Source: Glaciecola amylolytica (GTDB lineage: Bacteria; Bacteroidota; Bacteroidia; Flavobacteriales_D; Crocinitomicaceae). From it: DNA of 64,000 nucleotides. A program made the translations under genes and the position numbers. The notes under the pieces are model-generated. The model was not told the DNA's origin, did not search any database, and saw only the letters and a list, made by a program, of their open reading frames with translations. The stretch covers positions 2,170,001-2,234,000 of the forward strand of contig CP034120.1 of assembly GCA_003856375.1 (NCBI GenBank), written 5' to 3'. Positions 53,350 through 62,179 of this stretch are shown here, in pieces; positions within the stretch are counted from its first letter, which is position 1, and each line of letters starts with the position of its first letter.

Positions 53350-54252
53350 TTGGCAGTTCCGGAAAATACAATAAGGACCTACAAAGCATCAGGAAAACTG
53401 ATGCTTTTTGGTGAATATTTAGTGCTGAATGGATCAGACTGTCTGGCTTTTCCCTTAAAGTTCGGACAAACACTTTCAGTAACAAAGTCTGATGATAATA
53501 TCATCTGGGAAAGTTATTCCAAACATGGAAGCTGGTTTTCTGCTTCTATGAACAACGATTTCACCATTCTGGAGACCAATAACGAAGAAGTAGCAGAAAT
53601 TTTGAGACAGTTGTTCATCGTGATACGAGCAGAAAAACCCGATCTTGATTTCAAGCAAAAATTCCGTGCAGAAGCAAATTTTGAATTGAATTGGGGCCTT
53701 GGTTCCAGTTCTACATTAATCAGCTTGTTGAGTCAATGGTCAGGTGTCGAAGCAAAAAAGCTTCTCGATGCATCTTTTGGCGGATCAGGTTACGATGTAG
53801 CTTGCGCAACGGCAGAAGGCCCGATTGTATATGCTAACGGAAAAATCAGAAAGGAAGCACACCTCCCGGAGTCGATTACGAATAAACTATTGTTTGTTTA
53901 TTTAGGGAATAAGCAAAACTCACGGGAAGAAATTAAGCGTTTTAAGAATAAAAACGTTGCTCAACACCAAGTCGATGCTATTAATGCAATGATCTCAACA
54001 GCCATCCAAACGGATGAAATTGATGTATTTGAGCAGCAATTGAATCTTTCTGAAGAGTTAATTTCTTCCATTATAGAGACTATTCAATTAAAACAGCGTT
54101 TATTTGCCGATTATCCATATAGCATCAAGTCGCTGGGTGCCTGGGGCGGAGATTTTTTTCTTGCCACATATAGAGATCTAAAAACAGCAAAAGTCTATTT
54201 CGAAGAGAAAGGATATGATACATTATTTACGTATCAGGAATTCATAAAATAA
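53350..54252 (+). CDS. GYDIA-family GHMP kinase, candidate phosphomevalonate kinase
   Basis: The 300-residue protein uses a TTG start placed right after the HMG-CoA reductase stop; KASGKLMLFGEYLVLNG follows. The ATP loop is NWGLGSSSTLIS, and SGYDVACATAEG is the motif that names the GYDIA group. The third motif, KSLGAWGGDFFL, is present. Two further GHMP enzymes in the operon look like the decarboxylase and mevalonate kinase, so the missing phosphomevalonate kinase step is the natural assignment. This is context, not proof. Confidence 0.85.
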   Translation: MAVPENTIRTYKASGKLMLFGEYLVLNGSDCLAFPLKFGQTLSVTKSDDNIIWESYSKHGSWFSASMNNDFTILETNNEEVAEILRQLFIVIRAEKPDLDFKQKFRAEANFELNWGLGSSSTLISLLSQWSGVEAKKLLDASFGGSGYDVACATAEGPIVYANGKIRKEAHLPESITNKLLFVYLGNKQNSREEIKRFKNKNVAQHQVDAINAMISTAIQTDEIDVFEQQLNLSEELISSIIETIQLKQRLFADYPYSIKSLGAWGGDFFLATYRDLKTAKVYFEEKGYDTLFTYQEFIK

Positions 54253-55308
54253 ATGGAAACAGATAAGGAACTAATGAATAAAGTAAAAGTAACGTGGCGC
54301 TGCCCGTCTAATATTGCTATTGTTAAATACTGGGGAAAGAAAGGAACTCAAATACCTTGTAATTCTTCGTTGAGTTTGACGTTGTCAAATTCATACACGG
54401 AAGTTGAAGCCGAATTATCAGAAAAAACATCTGATGAAGTGGTACAGCTATCCTACTATTTTGAAGGATCAATCAATGAGCAATTCGGTCAACGTGTTGC
54501 TAAGTTTTTAATGGATAATCGTGAATTCTTCCCGTTTGTAGACGAAAAAGCAATTACGATCCATTCCTCGAATAGTTTTCCTCATTCAGCGGGAATTGCT
54601 TCTTCTGCATCTGCATTCGGTGCAATTTCTCTGGCATTGTTAGATATTGCCTATAGCTTACAAGGAAAGGAAAAAGACGAAACTTTTTACATGGAGGCAA
54701 GTAATCTGGCTCGATTAGGAAGTGGAAGTGCATCACGCAGTATGTTCTCAGGATTTGCTTTGTGGGGAGAAAACGAACAAATCCAACACTCTTCCAATCA
54801 GCATGCGATTGAAATCAAAGAGGTGCATCCAACATTTCACAATATGAAAGATGCCATTCTTATCATCGAAGACGAGCCTAAGAAAGTATCCAGTTCTGTT
54901 GGTCATTCCTTGATGAATAATCATCCTTATGCAGAAAATCGCTTCAAGCAGGCAAATGAACGTACAGCTGAATTAGTTGAGATTCTGAAGACCGGAAACA
55001 TGGAAGCATTTATTCACATGTGTGAATCAGAAGCATTGACATTACATGCCATGATGATGACGTCTATGGATTATTACTTGTTGGTGAAGCCGGGAACCAT
55101 TACAGCGATTGAAAAATTGATGGAATTTCGCAAGGAAAGCAAGGTTCCTGTTTGTTTTACCCTGGATGCAGGTCCGAATGTTCATGTACTTTATCCAAAA
55201 GCGTATGAAGTACAGGTAGAAGAGTTTATCAAAAACGGTTTACGTGACACCTATAAAAAAGTCATTTTCGATGAAGAGGGCTCCGGTCCAACAAAAATGA
55301 ATAGTTAA
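54253..55308 (+). CDS. mvaD: Diphosphomevalonate decarboxylase
   Basis: The 351-residue GHMP protein converts mevalonate diphosphate to IPP, CO2 and phosphate. The hallmark PSNIAIVKYWGKKG and the CNSSLSLTLSN strand are near the N-terminus. SFPHSAGIASSASAFGA is the ATP loop, RLGSGSASRSMFSGF carries the catalytic segment, and DAGPNVHVLYP ends the domain. The start at 54253 follows the previous stop without a gap; an internal Met nine codons on is possible. Confidence 0.94.
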   Translation: METDKELMNKVKVTWRCPSNIAIVKYWGKKGTQIPCNSSLSLTLSNSYTEVEAELSEKTSDEVVQLSYYFEGSINEQFGQRVAKFLMDNREFFPFVDEKAITIHSSNSFPHSAGIASSASAFGAISLALLDIAYSLQGKEKDETFYMEASNLARLGSGSASRSMFSGFALWGENEQIQHSSNQHAIEIKEVHPTFHNMKDAILIIEDEPKKVSSSVGHSLMNNHPYAENRFKQANERTAELVEILKTGNMEAFIHMCESEALTLHAMMMTSMDYYLLVKPGTITAIEKLMEFRKESKVPVCFTLDAGPNVHVLYPKAYEVQVEEFIKNGLRDTYKKVIFDEEGSGPTKMNS

Positions 55309-55311
55309 TAA

Positions 55312-56253
55312 ATGGAAAGCGTTAATTCAAAAATTTTAGTGTTTGGAGAATACGGTGTTTTACACAACGGTATGGCGCTGACAATTCCATTCAGTAAGTT
55401 TTCCGGGGAATTGTGTTATCCTGAAAATGGAGAGGAAAGTGCAATTGCAGTACTATCCAACAAAGGTATCAGAGAATTCTTCAAGCATATTTTAGAAAAT
55501 CACACGGACGATACATTCAAATTGAATGTGAATGAGTTATCCCGTGAATTGGACAAGGGCTTATTTTTCAGAAGTGATATTCCACAAGGTTTTGGTTTGG
55601 GAAGTTCCGGTGCACTTGTTGCCGCAATATTCTTACGTTACCTCGAAAAAGCCGGTGATTTCAAGGATGAATTGAAACATTTGACAATGGATCGCATTCA
55701 TAGCTTAAAAAGCTGTCTGGGTACTTTGGAAGGACATTTTCACGGAAAGAGTTCCGGGATTGATCCGTTGAGTATTATTATCAATAAGCCCCTACTGCTA
55801 AAAGCCAACAAAGAAATCGTAAAGGTGGATATTCCGGTTTACAATGAAAACGGAAAGAACGTGCTGTTTCTATTGAATACCCGGATAGCGAGAAACTCAG
55901 AGAAACTGATTAAACAGTTTAATAGTGCCTGCGAAAAGGAAGACTTTCAGCAAAAGTTGGAAACAAAATTAATTGAGTATACCAATGCAGGGATTACTAA
56001 TTTCCTGAAAGGAGATACTGAAAATTTTTACCTGAATCTGGAGAAGCTAGTCAAATTTCAATTGGATGAAATGCATTATCTGATTCCGGAAAAATACCAA
56101 AGCATTGTGAAGCAAGGTTTGGATACGAAAGAATATTACCTAAAGATTTGTGGAGCCGGTGGTGGTGGATACATGATCGGGTTTACACAAAACTGGGAAG
56201 AAACACAGCAATTATTAAAAGACGAAGATTTAGAAGTTTTCTATAGATTTTAA
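55312..56253 (+). CDS. Mevalonate kinase
   Basis: The 313-residue GHMP kinase phosphorylates mevalonate. It starts SKILVFGEYGVLHNGMALTIP, has DIPQGFGLGSSGALVAA as ATP loop, GHFHGKSSGIDPLSI with the catalytic Asp, and KICGAGGGGYMIGF as the third GHMP motif. It lies 3 bases after mvaD and 3 bases before the polyprenyl synthase gene. Confidence 0.9.
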   Translation: MESVNSKILVFGEYGVLHNGMALTIPFSKFSGELCYPENGEESAIAVLSNKGIREFFKHILENHTDDTFKLNVNELSRELDKGLFFRSDIPQGFGLGSSGALVAAIFLRYLEKAGDFKDELKHLTMDRIHSLKSCLGTLEGHFHGKSSGIDPLSIIINKPLLLKANKEIVKVDIPVYNENGKNVLFLLNTRIARNSEKLIKQFNSACEKEDFQQKLETKLIEYTNAGITNFLKGDTENFYLNLEKLVKFQLDEMHYLIPEKYQSIVKQGLDTKEYYLKICGAGGGGYMIGFTQNWEETQQLLKDEDLEVFYRF

Positions 56254-56256
56254 ATT

Positions 56257-57243
56257 ATGACGACAACAACTACAATAAAAGAGGATTTAGAAATCCAAAA
56301 AAGAGCGATTATTCAATTTTTGGAGACAGACGCATTAGAAGGTTTCCCAAGTAACTTATCTGATTCCACGTATCATATCATGACACTGGAAGGAAAGCGT
56401 TTGCGTCCTATTATGGTGTTAATGGCTGCTCAGGGGTTTGGTGTAAGTACTGAAGCGGCTATGTCTGCAGCAATTTCAATTGAAGTATTCCATAATTTCA
56501 CATTGGTACACGACGATATCATGGATAAGGCTGCGTTGCGCAGAGGAACAATTACTGTTCATGAAAAATACGGAGTTGATAAAGCCATTGTAACAGGAGA
56601 TGCCATGTTACCGCATTCTGTTGCTTTATTGATCAAAGGAAATGAAGAAAAGTCTGTCGTTTTATTAAAAAGTTTCCTGAAAATGGCTCAGGAAGTGATG
56701 GAAGGACAACAATATGACATGGAATTCGAGACACAGGAAGTTGTAACTGTGGAAGAATACATGAACATGATTCGCCTGAAAACATCTGTTCTGTTTGGAT
56801 GTGCTTGCGAAATAGGTGCTATTTTAGGACATGCTTCCGTTGAGGATCAGAAAAAACTATACGATTTTGGACTTTATACCGGATTAGCATTCCAAATTAT
56901 GGATGACTACCTGGATACATTCGGTGATGATACATTCGGAAAACGAATCGGAGGTGATATCTTACTGAACAAAAAGACTTTCTTGCTGATCAACGCAATG
57001 CAGCATGCAAACGCAGATCAAAAAGCACGTATCACGGAGTTGTTTGAAGAAAAAGATGAAGAAGCAAAAATCAGTGGATTCCAGGCTATTTTCAAAGAAA
57101 TCGGAGTAGGTAAAATTGCTTTGGATAAAATGGAAGAATTGCATGATAAATCTGTAGAAGCAATTATGTCTTCCGGTCTTTCTGAAGAAGATAAAACGAA
57201 AATGATTGCATTGGGTGAAATCATGCTTCGCAGAACAACTTGA
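56257..57243 (+). CDS. Polyprenyl (probably farnesyl) diphosphate synthase
   Basis: The 328-residue trans-prenyltransferase has GKRLRPIMVLMAA, the first Asp-rich motif DDIMD (86-90) and the second DDYLD (216-220). A Phe lies five residues before the first motif and there is no two-residue insertion in it, a pattern that does not settle FPP versus GGPP. Since squalene synthase and the cyclase are in the same operon, FPP is the expected product. It sits 3 bases after the mevalonate kinase gene. Confidence 0.9.
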   Translation: MTTTTTIKEDLEIQKRAIIQFLETDALEGFPSNLSDSTYHIMTLEGKRLRPIMVLMAAQGFGVSTEAAMSAAISIEVFHNFTLVHDDIMDKAALRRGTITVHEKYGVDKAIVTGDAMLPHSVALLIKGNEEKSVVLLKSFLKMAQEVMEGQQYDMEFETQEVVTVEEYMNMIRLKTSVLFGCACEIGAILGHASVEDQKKLYDFGLYTGLAFQIMDDYLDTFGDDTFGKRIGGDILLNKKTFLLINAMQHANADQKARITELFEEKDEEAKISGFQAIFKEIGVGKIALDKMEELHDKSVEAIMSSGLSEEDKTKMIALGEIMLRRTT

Positions 57244-57249
57244 TACACC

Positions 57250-59496
57250 ATGAATTTCGACCAAAAAGATCCCTCCTATTTTTGGGATACCTGGAAATTT
57301 TCTTCAAAAAACGGGCAGCAATTCTGGCAATTTGAAATTCCGGACGAACTAAAGGGAATCATTCAGTCTGAATCTGACTGGGATAAACCCGAAGGCATCG
57401 CTTTTTTAGAGGCCTTTGATCGTGCATTTGTTTTTGACAAGAAAATTAATCCGAATTCGGCTGACCGCGTACTTCGGTATTTACGCAATAAGCAAGTTGG
57501 TGAACCAAGCATTATACCGTCAGACGATTCTCTTTCACTCAAAGATAGAGCACGAATCGGCCTGTTAAATGGCTTTTCATTTTACGAAACATTACAAGAA
57601 CCGGATGGAAATTGGGCGGGGGACTACGGTGGTCCGCTTTTTCTGATTCCGGGATTAGTGATAGCATCCTACATTACCGAAACACCTTTTGAAAAACCGA
57701 CGCAGGTTTTAATGAAGCGCCATTTATGGAATCACCAAAACGAAGACGGTGGTTGGGGATTACATATCGAGGGACATTCAACCATGTTCGGAACGGTCAT
57801 GCAATATGTGACCTTGCGCATTTTGGGAGAAGATCTTTCAAATCCTCAAATGAAACGAGCTCAGGATTGGATTTTGAGTCATGGTGGTGCAATTAAAGTT
57901 CCGCAATGGGGTAAGTTCTACTTATCCGTCTTGAATGTTTATGACTGGAAAGGAAATGACGCGCTTTTGCCTGAAATGTGGAAATTTCCGAAATGGGTAC
58001 CTTTCCACCCCGGAAAATATTGGTGCCATAACCGGATGATTTTTCTACCCATGTCTTATTGCTTTGGTAAAAAAGTGAAGGCCGAACTGACACCGCTGGT
58101 AAAAGAATTAAGAAAAGAACTCTATACAACCGATTACGATTCCATTCATTGGAAAAAAGCACGTCGTGAAGCCTGCGAAGTTGATATTTATCATCCGGTG
58201 AACAAATGGTATCTCCGCTTATGTAAAATTACCAACGCATATGAGCGCATCCATTCGAAACGATTTCGGAAAAAAGCTCTCAAATACGCTGAGGATTACA
58301 TTGATTTTGAAGATACTTACACGCGGTATATCAACATTGGTCCCGTAAATCAGGCTATCAACTCTATTTACGCATGGCACAATCACGGAAAAGATTCCGA
58401 ACAATTTAAAAACCATGTGAAACGCTGGAAAGATTATCTGTGGCTTGCCGAAGACGGTCTTAAAATGGGAGGTTATAACGGATCCCAATTATGGGATACC
58501 GGATTTGCCGGCCAGGCGCTAGTTGAAGCAGATATGGAAGTCAGTTTTCCGGAAATGGCAGAGAAAATTTATCGCTACATCGATAGTTCACAAATTGAGC
58601 GTAATGCAAAAGACTACGACAAATACTGGGGTGATGTAACACTCGGTTGCTGGCCTTTTTCAACCATCGACCACGGATGGGCAATCACGGATTGCACGTC
58701 AGAGGGAATGAAGACTGCCATTTTGTATAACAACAAAGAACACATCAAAAAGCAAAACCACATCGGTTTGGAGCGTTTAAAACCCGCTGTTGATTGGTTG
58801 TTATCTATGCAAAATAAAGACGGAGGCTGGGCTTCTTATGAAAAGCAAAGAGCTCCGAAATGGATTGAAGTATTAAATCCTGCTTTGTTATTCGAAAACA
58901 TCATGACGGAAGCAACCTATACGGAATGCTCTTCTGCCACCATGCAGGGATTAAAGGAATTCGCAAAACACCATGAATACCGCAGAGAAGATATCAAAGC
59001 GGCACTTGATCGCGCTGGGAAGTTTATACAATCAAAACAGGATCCCGATGGTTCATGGTATGGTTGTTGGGCGGTATGTTACACGTATGGAACCTGGTTC
59101 GGTATTGAAGGTTTATTAACAGCCGGATTTAAAAATTACGAAAACGATGCTCCTTCTCCGGAAGTTCAGAAAGCCTGTGAATTTTTGTTGAGTAAACAGC
59201 GTGCTGATGGCAGCTGGGGAGAATCCTTTCAATCTTGCGTAGAGCATAAATACATTGAACACGAAGACGGACAAATAGTCAATACGGCATGGGCGCTTCT
59301 TGCTTTAATGAAAGCAAAACATCCGGACAAAAAAGCCATTGAAAAAGGGATTGAGTTTCTTCTTTCCCGCCAGGAATCAAACGGTGATTTTCCTCAAGAA
59401 GGAGTTTCCGGTATCTTTAACGGAAACTGTGCGATAACGTATACTTCTTATCGAAACATTTTCCCTTTATGGGCAATCGCACGTTACTATTCCTAA
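57250..59496 (+). CDS. Oxidosqualene cyclase with DCTSE catalytic motif
   Basis: The 748-residue protein is a full-length class II triterpene cyclase. The protonating motif is DCTSE (481-485), the DCTAE position of oxidosqualene cyclases; squalene-hopene cyclases have DxDDT. Several QW repeats are visible: QNEDGGWG, QNKDGGW, QDPDGSWYG, QRADGSWG, QESNGDF. CHNRMIFLPMSYCFG, GWAITDCTSEG, WAVCYTYGTWFG and CAITYTSYRNIFP match plant and animal enzymes closely. Tyr409, His475 and Ile479 correspond to the residues that favour cycloartenol in plant cycloartenol synthase. It cyclises 2,3-oxidosqualene; the exact product is open. It ends the operon before a strong terminator. Confidence 0.95.
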   Translation: MNFDQKDPSYFWDTWKFSSKNGQQFWQFEIPDELKGIIQSESDWDKPEGIAFLEAFDRAFVFDKKINPNSADRVLRYLRNKQVGEPSIIPSDDSLSLKDRARIGLLNGFSFYETLQEPDGNWAGDYGGPLFLIPGLVIASYITETPFEKPTQVLMKRHLWNHQNEDGGWGLHIEGHSTMFGTVMQYVTLRILGEDLSNPQMKRAQDWILSHGGAIKVPQWGKFYLSVLNVYDWKGNDALLPEMWKFPKWVPFHPGKYWCHNRMIFLPMSYCFGKKVKAELTPLVKELRKELYTTDYDSIHWKKARREACEVDIYHPVNKWYLRLCKITNAYERIHSKRFRKKALKYAEDYIDFEDTYTRYINIGPVNQAINSIYAWHNHGKDSEQFKNHVKRWKDYLWLAEDGLKMGGYNGSQLWDTGFAGQALVEADMEVSFPEMAEKIYRYIDSSQIERNAKDYDKYWGDVTLGCWPFSTIDHGWAITDCTSEGMKTAILYNNKEHIKKQNHIGLERLKPAVDWLLSMQNKDGGWASYEKQRAPKWIEVLNPALLFENIMTEATYTECSSATMQGLKEFAKHHEYRREDIKAALDRAGKFIQSKQDPDGSWYGCWAVCYTYGTWFGIEGLLTAGFKNYENDAPSPEVQKACEFLLSKQRADGSWGESFQSCVEHKYIEHEDGQIVNTAWALLALMKAKHPDKKAIEKGIEFLLSRQESNGDFPQEGVSGIFNGNCAITYTSYRNIFPLWAIARYYS

Positions 59497-59524
59497 ACGC
59501 TTCGGATTTCGTGACAAATATTTT

Positions 59525-59561
59525 AAAGGGAAATTATCAAAATTGGTAATTTCCCTTTTTT
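59525..59561 (+). terminator. Terminator of the triterpenoid operon
   Basis: AAAGGGAAATTA (59525-59536) pairs perfectly with TAATTTCCCTTT (59547-59558), followed by T. Confidence 0.85.
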
Positions 59562-59629
59562 GTGAATGTACTTCCCATTAAGCAAATTACCCCAATTCGT
59601 TGTAGTAGCTCTTATGGGTAATTTTTCTA

Positions 59630-60373
59630 TTAATAATCCCATATTTTTGAAATTATTTTCTTTTGATCGTGCAAATCGGTTCCGCTTATTCTGTCCCAAA
59701 ACCTTCCACCTACAAGTTGTTCTGCATCATACGTTTTCACCATATAGTCTTCTATTTTTCCATCCAACTTTCTATTTTCCATTAAAAAAGTCCATAATGA
59801 CAGACGCCCTTTATCATCTTCAGCTAAAACACTTTTTACAAAGGCGTGAGGAATCGGAATATCAATTCCCAGATCATCATGTTTTCCAATCGTTTCAATC
59901 ACTTTATTAAAATAAAATACTGGTGCTGATAGAACGTATGTTTCTAAAATTTCTCTTTTAGAATTGAGAACTCTGACTTTATTTTCTAACTCACCCCACA
60001 AATGACGATTTAATTCTTCTTTTTGAGGGGTCATATTCGAGAGCAGGAATGTTTCACTATTTTGAATGGGTTGATTTATTTGATTGGCACTCGATACCAG
60101 ATGCCCCCGGTCATATCCACTGTTTTTATAATCATCTAAACTTGCTCTAAATCGTGGCGGGATTCTTATATCTGCTCTGAAATTGTCAAATCGTTCAACC
60201 GGATCGAGAACTGTTCCAACAAGATAATTATTTCTATTTACTATTTCCAAGGTCCACTTAGCTTGTCTAAAATACCAAGAGTATCCAATAGTAAAAAAGC
60301 GATTGGTTAAAATTTCGTCGCATGGTGGCGCACCATACCTAAGTTCAGGCTGCATTAAAAAAGGATTATCCAT
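59630..60373 (-). CDS. DNA/RNA non-specific endonuclease (NUC1 type)
   Basis: The 247-residue protein has the beta-beta-alpha-metal nuclease motif DRGHLVSSAN with the catalytic His91, and the metal-binding Asn in LSNMTPQKEELNRHLWGELE. VLSAPVFYF and IPHAFVKSVL are typical strands. No signal peptide is visible, which is unusual for secreted NUC1 enzymes, so it may act inside the cell, be delivered in another way, or need a partner. No immunity gene is recognised beside it. Confidence 0.88.
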   Translation of the reverse strand: MDNPFLMQPELRYGAPPCDEILTNRFFTIGYSWYFRQAKWTLEIVNRNNYLVGTVLDPVERFDNFRADIRIPPRFRASLDDYKNSGYDRGHLVSSANQINQPIQNSETFLLSNMTPQKEELNRHLWGELENKVRVLNSKREILETYVLSAPVFYFNKVIETIGKHDDLGIDIPIPHAFVKSVLAEDDKGRLSLWTFLMENRKLDGKIEDYMVKTYDAEQLVGGRFWDRISGTDLHDQKKIISKIWDY

Positions 60374-60641
60374 AACTGATTGATATTAAATTATTTATTC
60401 ACGGGAATTTATATAAAATTTCATTTCAACACCACAATAAATCTGAAAAACAACAAAGAGTTTAAAAATTCTCTAAAGGAAAATTTAAACTGAAAGTCAA
60501 CAGAATCCGAACCATTTTGATTGTTTGGGAAACAGAATAAAATCAATCGTTTTCGGTGGACTAGAGCTTATTCTCCTTAGTCCTCCAAAGGAGGAAGCTT
60601 AACTACAGATTCTACAATTTTCAGACTAATTGAAAATAAAT

Positions 60642-60688
60642 TTGCGCAACCCAAAAGTTGCACATATATTTGCAACCGGAAAGTTGCA
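60642..60688 (+). promoter_or_regulatory. Promoter with two overlapping operators before the SRPBCC gene
   Basis: TTG (60642-60644) and TATATTTG (60665-60672) form a perfect -33/-7 pair with a 20-base spacer. GCAAC-N6-GTTGC (60646-60661) lies in the spacer and TGCAAC-N6-GTTGCA (60671-60688) covers the start region. The two operators are 26 bases apart centre to centre, which fits a dimeric regulator bound twice on the same face or nearly so. SRPBCC genes of this type are often controlled by ArsR-like repressors. Confidence 0.8.
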
Positions 60689-60706
60689 TAATTTAAACCC
60701 TGAAAA

Positions 60707-61207
60707 ATGAAAAACAATTTGCTATTTGATTTTACCGTTGACAAAGCAGCAAAAACGGTATTTATAACAAGAGAATTTGATGCGGAACTGCCGCTGGTAT
60801 GGGATGCCTTTACCAAAGCTGAAATCCTTGACCAATGGGTGGCTCCCAAGCCCTGGACGTCCAAAACAAAGTTTATGGATTTTAAAGTTGGCGGGCGCAG
60901 ATTTTATGCAATGGTAAGTCCGGAAGGGCAAGAACGTTGGGCAATTCAGAACTACACTTCCATTAGTCCAAAAACCAATTTCAAACTGTTTAATGCATTT
61001 GCAGACGAAGACGAAACCCCTCAATTGCCGGGCTCTGATTGGGATTACACCTTTAGCGAGCAAAACGGGACTACAAAAGTGAATATTACCATTTATAATG
61101 AGTCCCTTGAACGGTTGGAGAAGATGATTGAAATGGGCTTCACAGAAGGATTTAAAATGTCCATGATCAATTTGGAAAATGTACTGGCAGAATTATCCAA
61201 AAAGTGA
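60707..61207 (+). CDS. SRPBCC/AHSA1-domain protein under repressor control
   Basis: The 166-residue protein shows the AHSA1 fold: [52 protein letters not shown], and a final helix with [22 protein letters not shown]. It is about 20 residues longer than minimal members. Ligand and role are unknown. The gene lies 35 bases after a well-formed promoter with two operators; an adjacent ArsR-type regulator gene, common for these proteins, is missing here. Confidence 0.88.
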   Translation: MKNNLLFDFTVDKAAKTVFITREFDAELPLVWDAFTKAEILDQWVAPKPWTSKTKFMDFKVGGRRFYAMVSPEGQERWAIQNYTSISPKTNFKLFNAFADEDETPQLPGSDWDYTFSEQNGTTKVNITIYNESLERLEKMIEMGFTEGFKMSMINLENVLAELSKK

Positions 61208-61222
61208 TTTCGGTTATTAAAC

Positions 61223-61254
61223 GATAACTGCCCGCTAACCAGTGGGTAGTTATC
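61223..61254. terminator. Hairpin between convergent genes
   Basis: GATAACTGCCC (61223-61233) and GGGTAGTTATC (61244-61254) pair with one G-T position around a 10-base loop. Confidence 0.55.
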
Positions 61255-61272
61255 CAATTAATGACGCGTGAA

Positions 61273-62043
61273 CTATTGTGCCAAACCGTTAATATGTGTT
61301 CGGTTTTTTAGTAATTCATTCCATCTTGCGAGAATCAACTCTGTATAAACTTCTTTGTCCAGTCCATAAGATCCCAATGCGAAACCATCATTCCATTCTA
61401 TCAATGCTGTTGTGCCGTCTTCTAAAACTCCAAAGTCAATTCCATAAGCGTCCGTTCTTTGATTTGATTCTTCAAAATCATTTATTGCGCTTTCTATCAG
61501 TTTCATATCTAATGGTAAATTCTCGTCGCCATCATAATTTTTAACCCCAACTATTTTCGATTTGTTTACGAATACCCGATACTCCGAAAGCCATTTAACA
61601 ACTGAAGAGCAATACAAATCGGTTTCTTTCGCTATTCCCTCCAAACGATACAAATCGAGGTTTGAGTTTACGACAAATCCTGTAAACAGCTTGGCTTTTG
61701 ACTTAGGCTTTACGAAAACATTGGTTATTTCACTGCTGTATCTTTCCATTAAAAATTTCCGGATATTACTCTCCCACACGTTTCGCTTCAGATATTTTCT
61801 CAAACTTTCCGGATACGAATCATTCGTCCAGTTAATACCAAGTCTTTTAAGGACATTCAACATCGTGGGATTGTCACCAACAACCAATGTATTCTCATCG
61901 ATCAGCAATTGGTTTCTCGATAGTCTTTTGGTTGTAAAAAACTGACATTCTATTCCTCTGGATTCCAACGTTTCCTTTACATCCAAATGTTCAGGCTCAA
62001 CTTTATTGTTTCCATATTCATGAATGTATGCTTTTGAAATCAT
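61273..62043 (-). CDS. ATP-grasp domain protein
   Basis: The 256-residue protein has the layout of small ATP-grasp proteins (DUF4343-like). An N-terminal Rossmann-like part is followed by FVKPKSKAKLFTGFVV for ATP binding, SEYRVFVNKSKIVGVKNYDGDEN, and the metal-binding end YGIDFGVLEDGTTALIEWNDGFALGSYG. Such enzymes join a carboxylate to an amine with ATP, or phosphorylate; the substrate is unknown. It is a single gene with about 130 bases on either side and no partner. Confidence 0.8.
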   Translation of the reverse strand: MISKAYIHEYGNNKVEPEHLDVKETLESRGIECQFFTTKRLSRNQLLIDENTLVVGDNPTMLNVLKRLGINWTNDSYPESLRKYLKRNVWESNIRKFLMERYSSEITNVFVKPKSKAKLFTGFVVNSNLDLYRLEGIAKETDLYCSSVVKWLSEYRVFVNKSKIVGVKNYDGDENLPLDMKLIESAINDFEESNQRTDAYGIDFGVLEDGTTALIEWNDGFALGSYGLDKEVYTELILARWNELLKNRTHINGLAQ

Positions 62044-62179
62044 GAGTTGTAAGTTTGGTTAAACTGACGACTGTGGTTCACGGCTTGTTGATTGTTACAA
62101 CAGGTGAAGTAAATCGAAATTAGAGATCTAACGTTGCGTGGGCCTTGCGTTCAGTTTTTATTAGCGATCAATCCACGAA

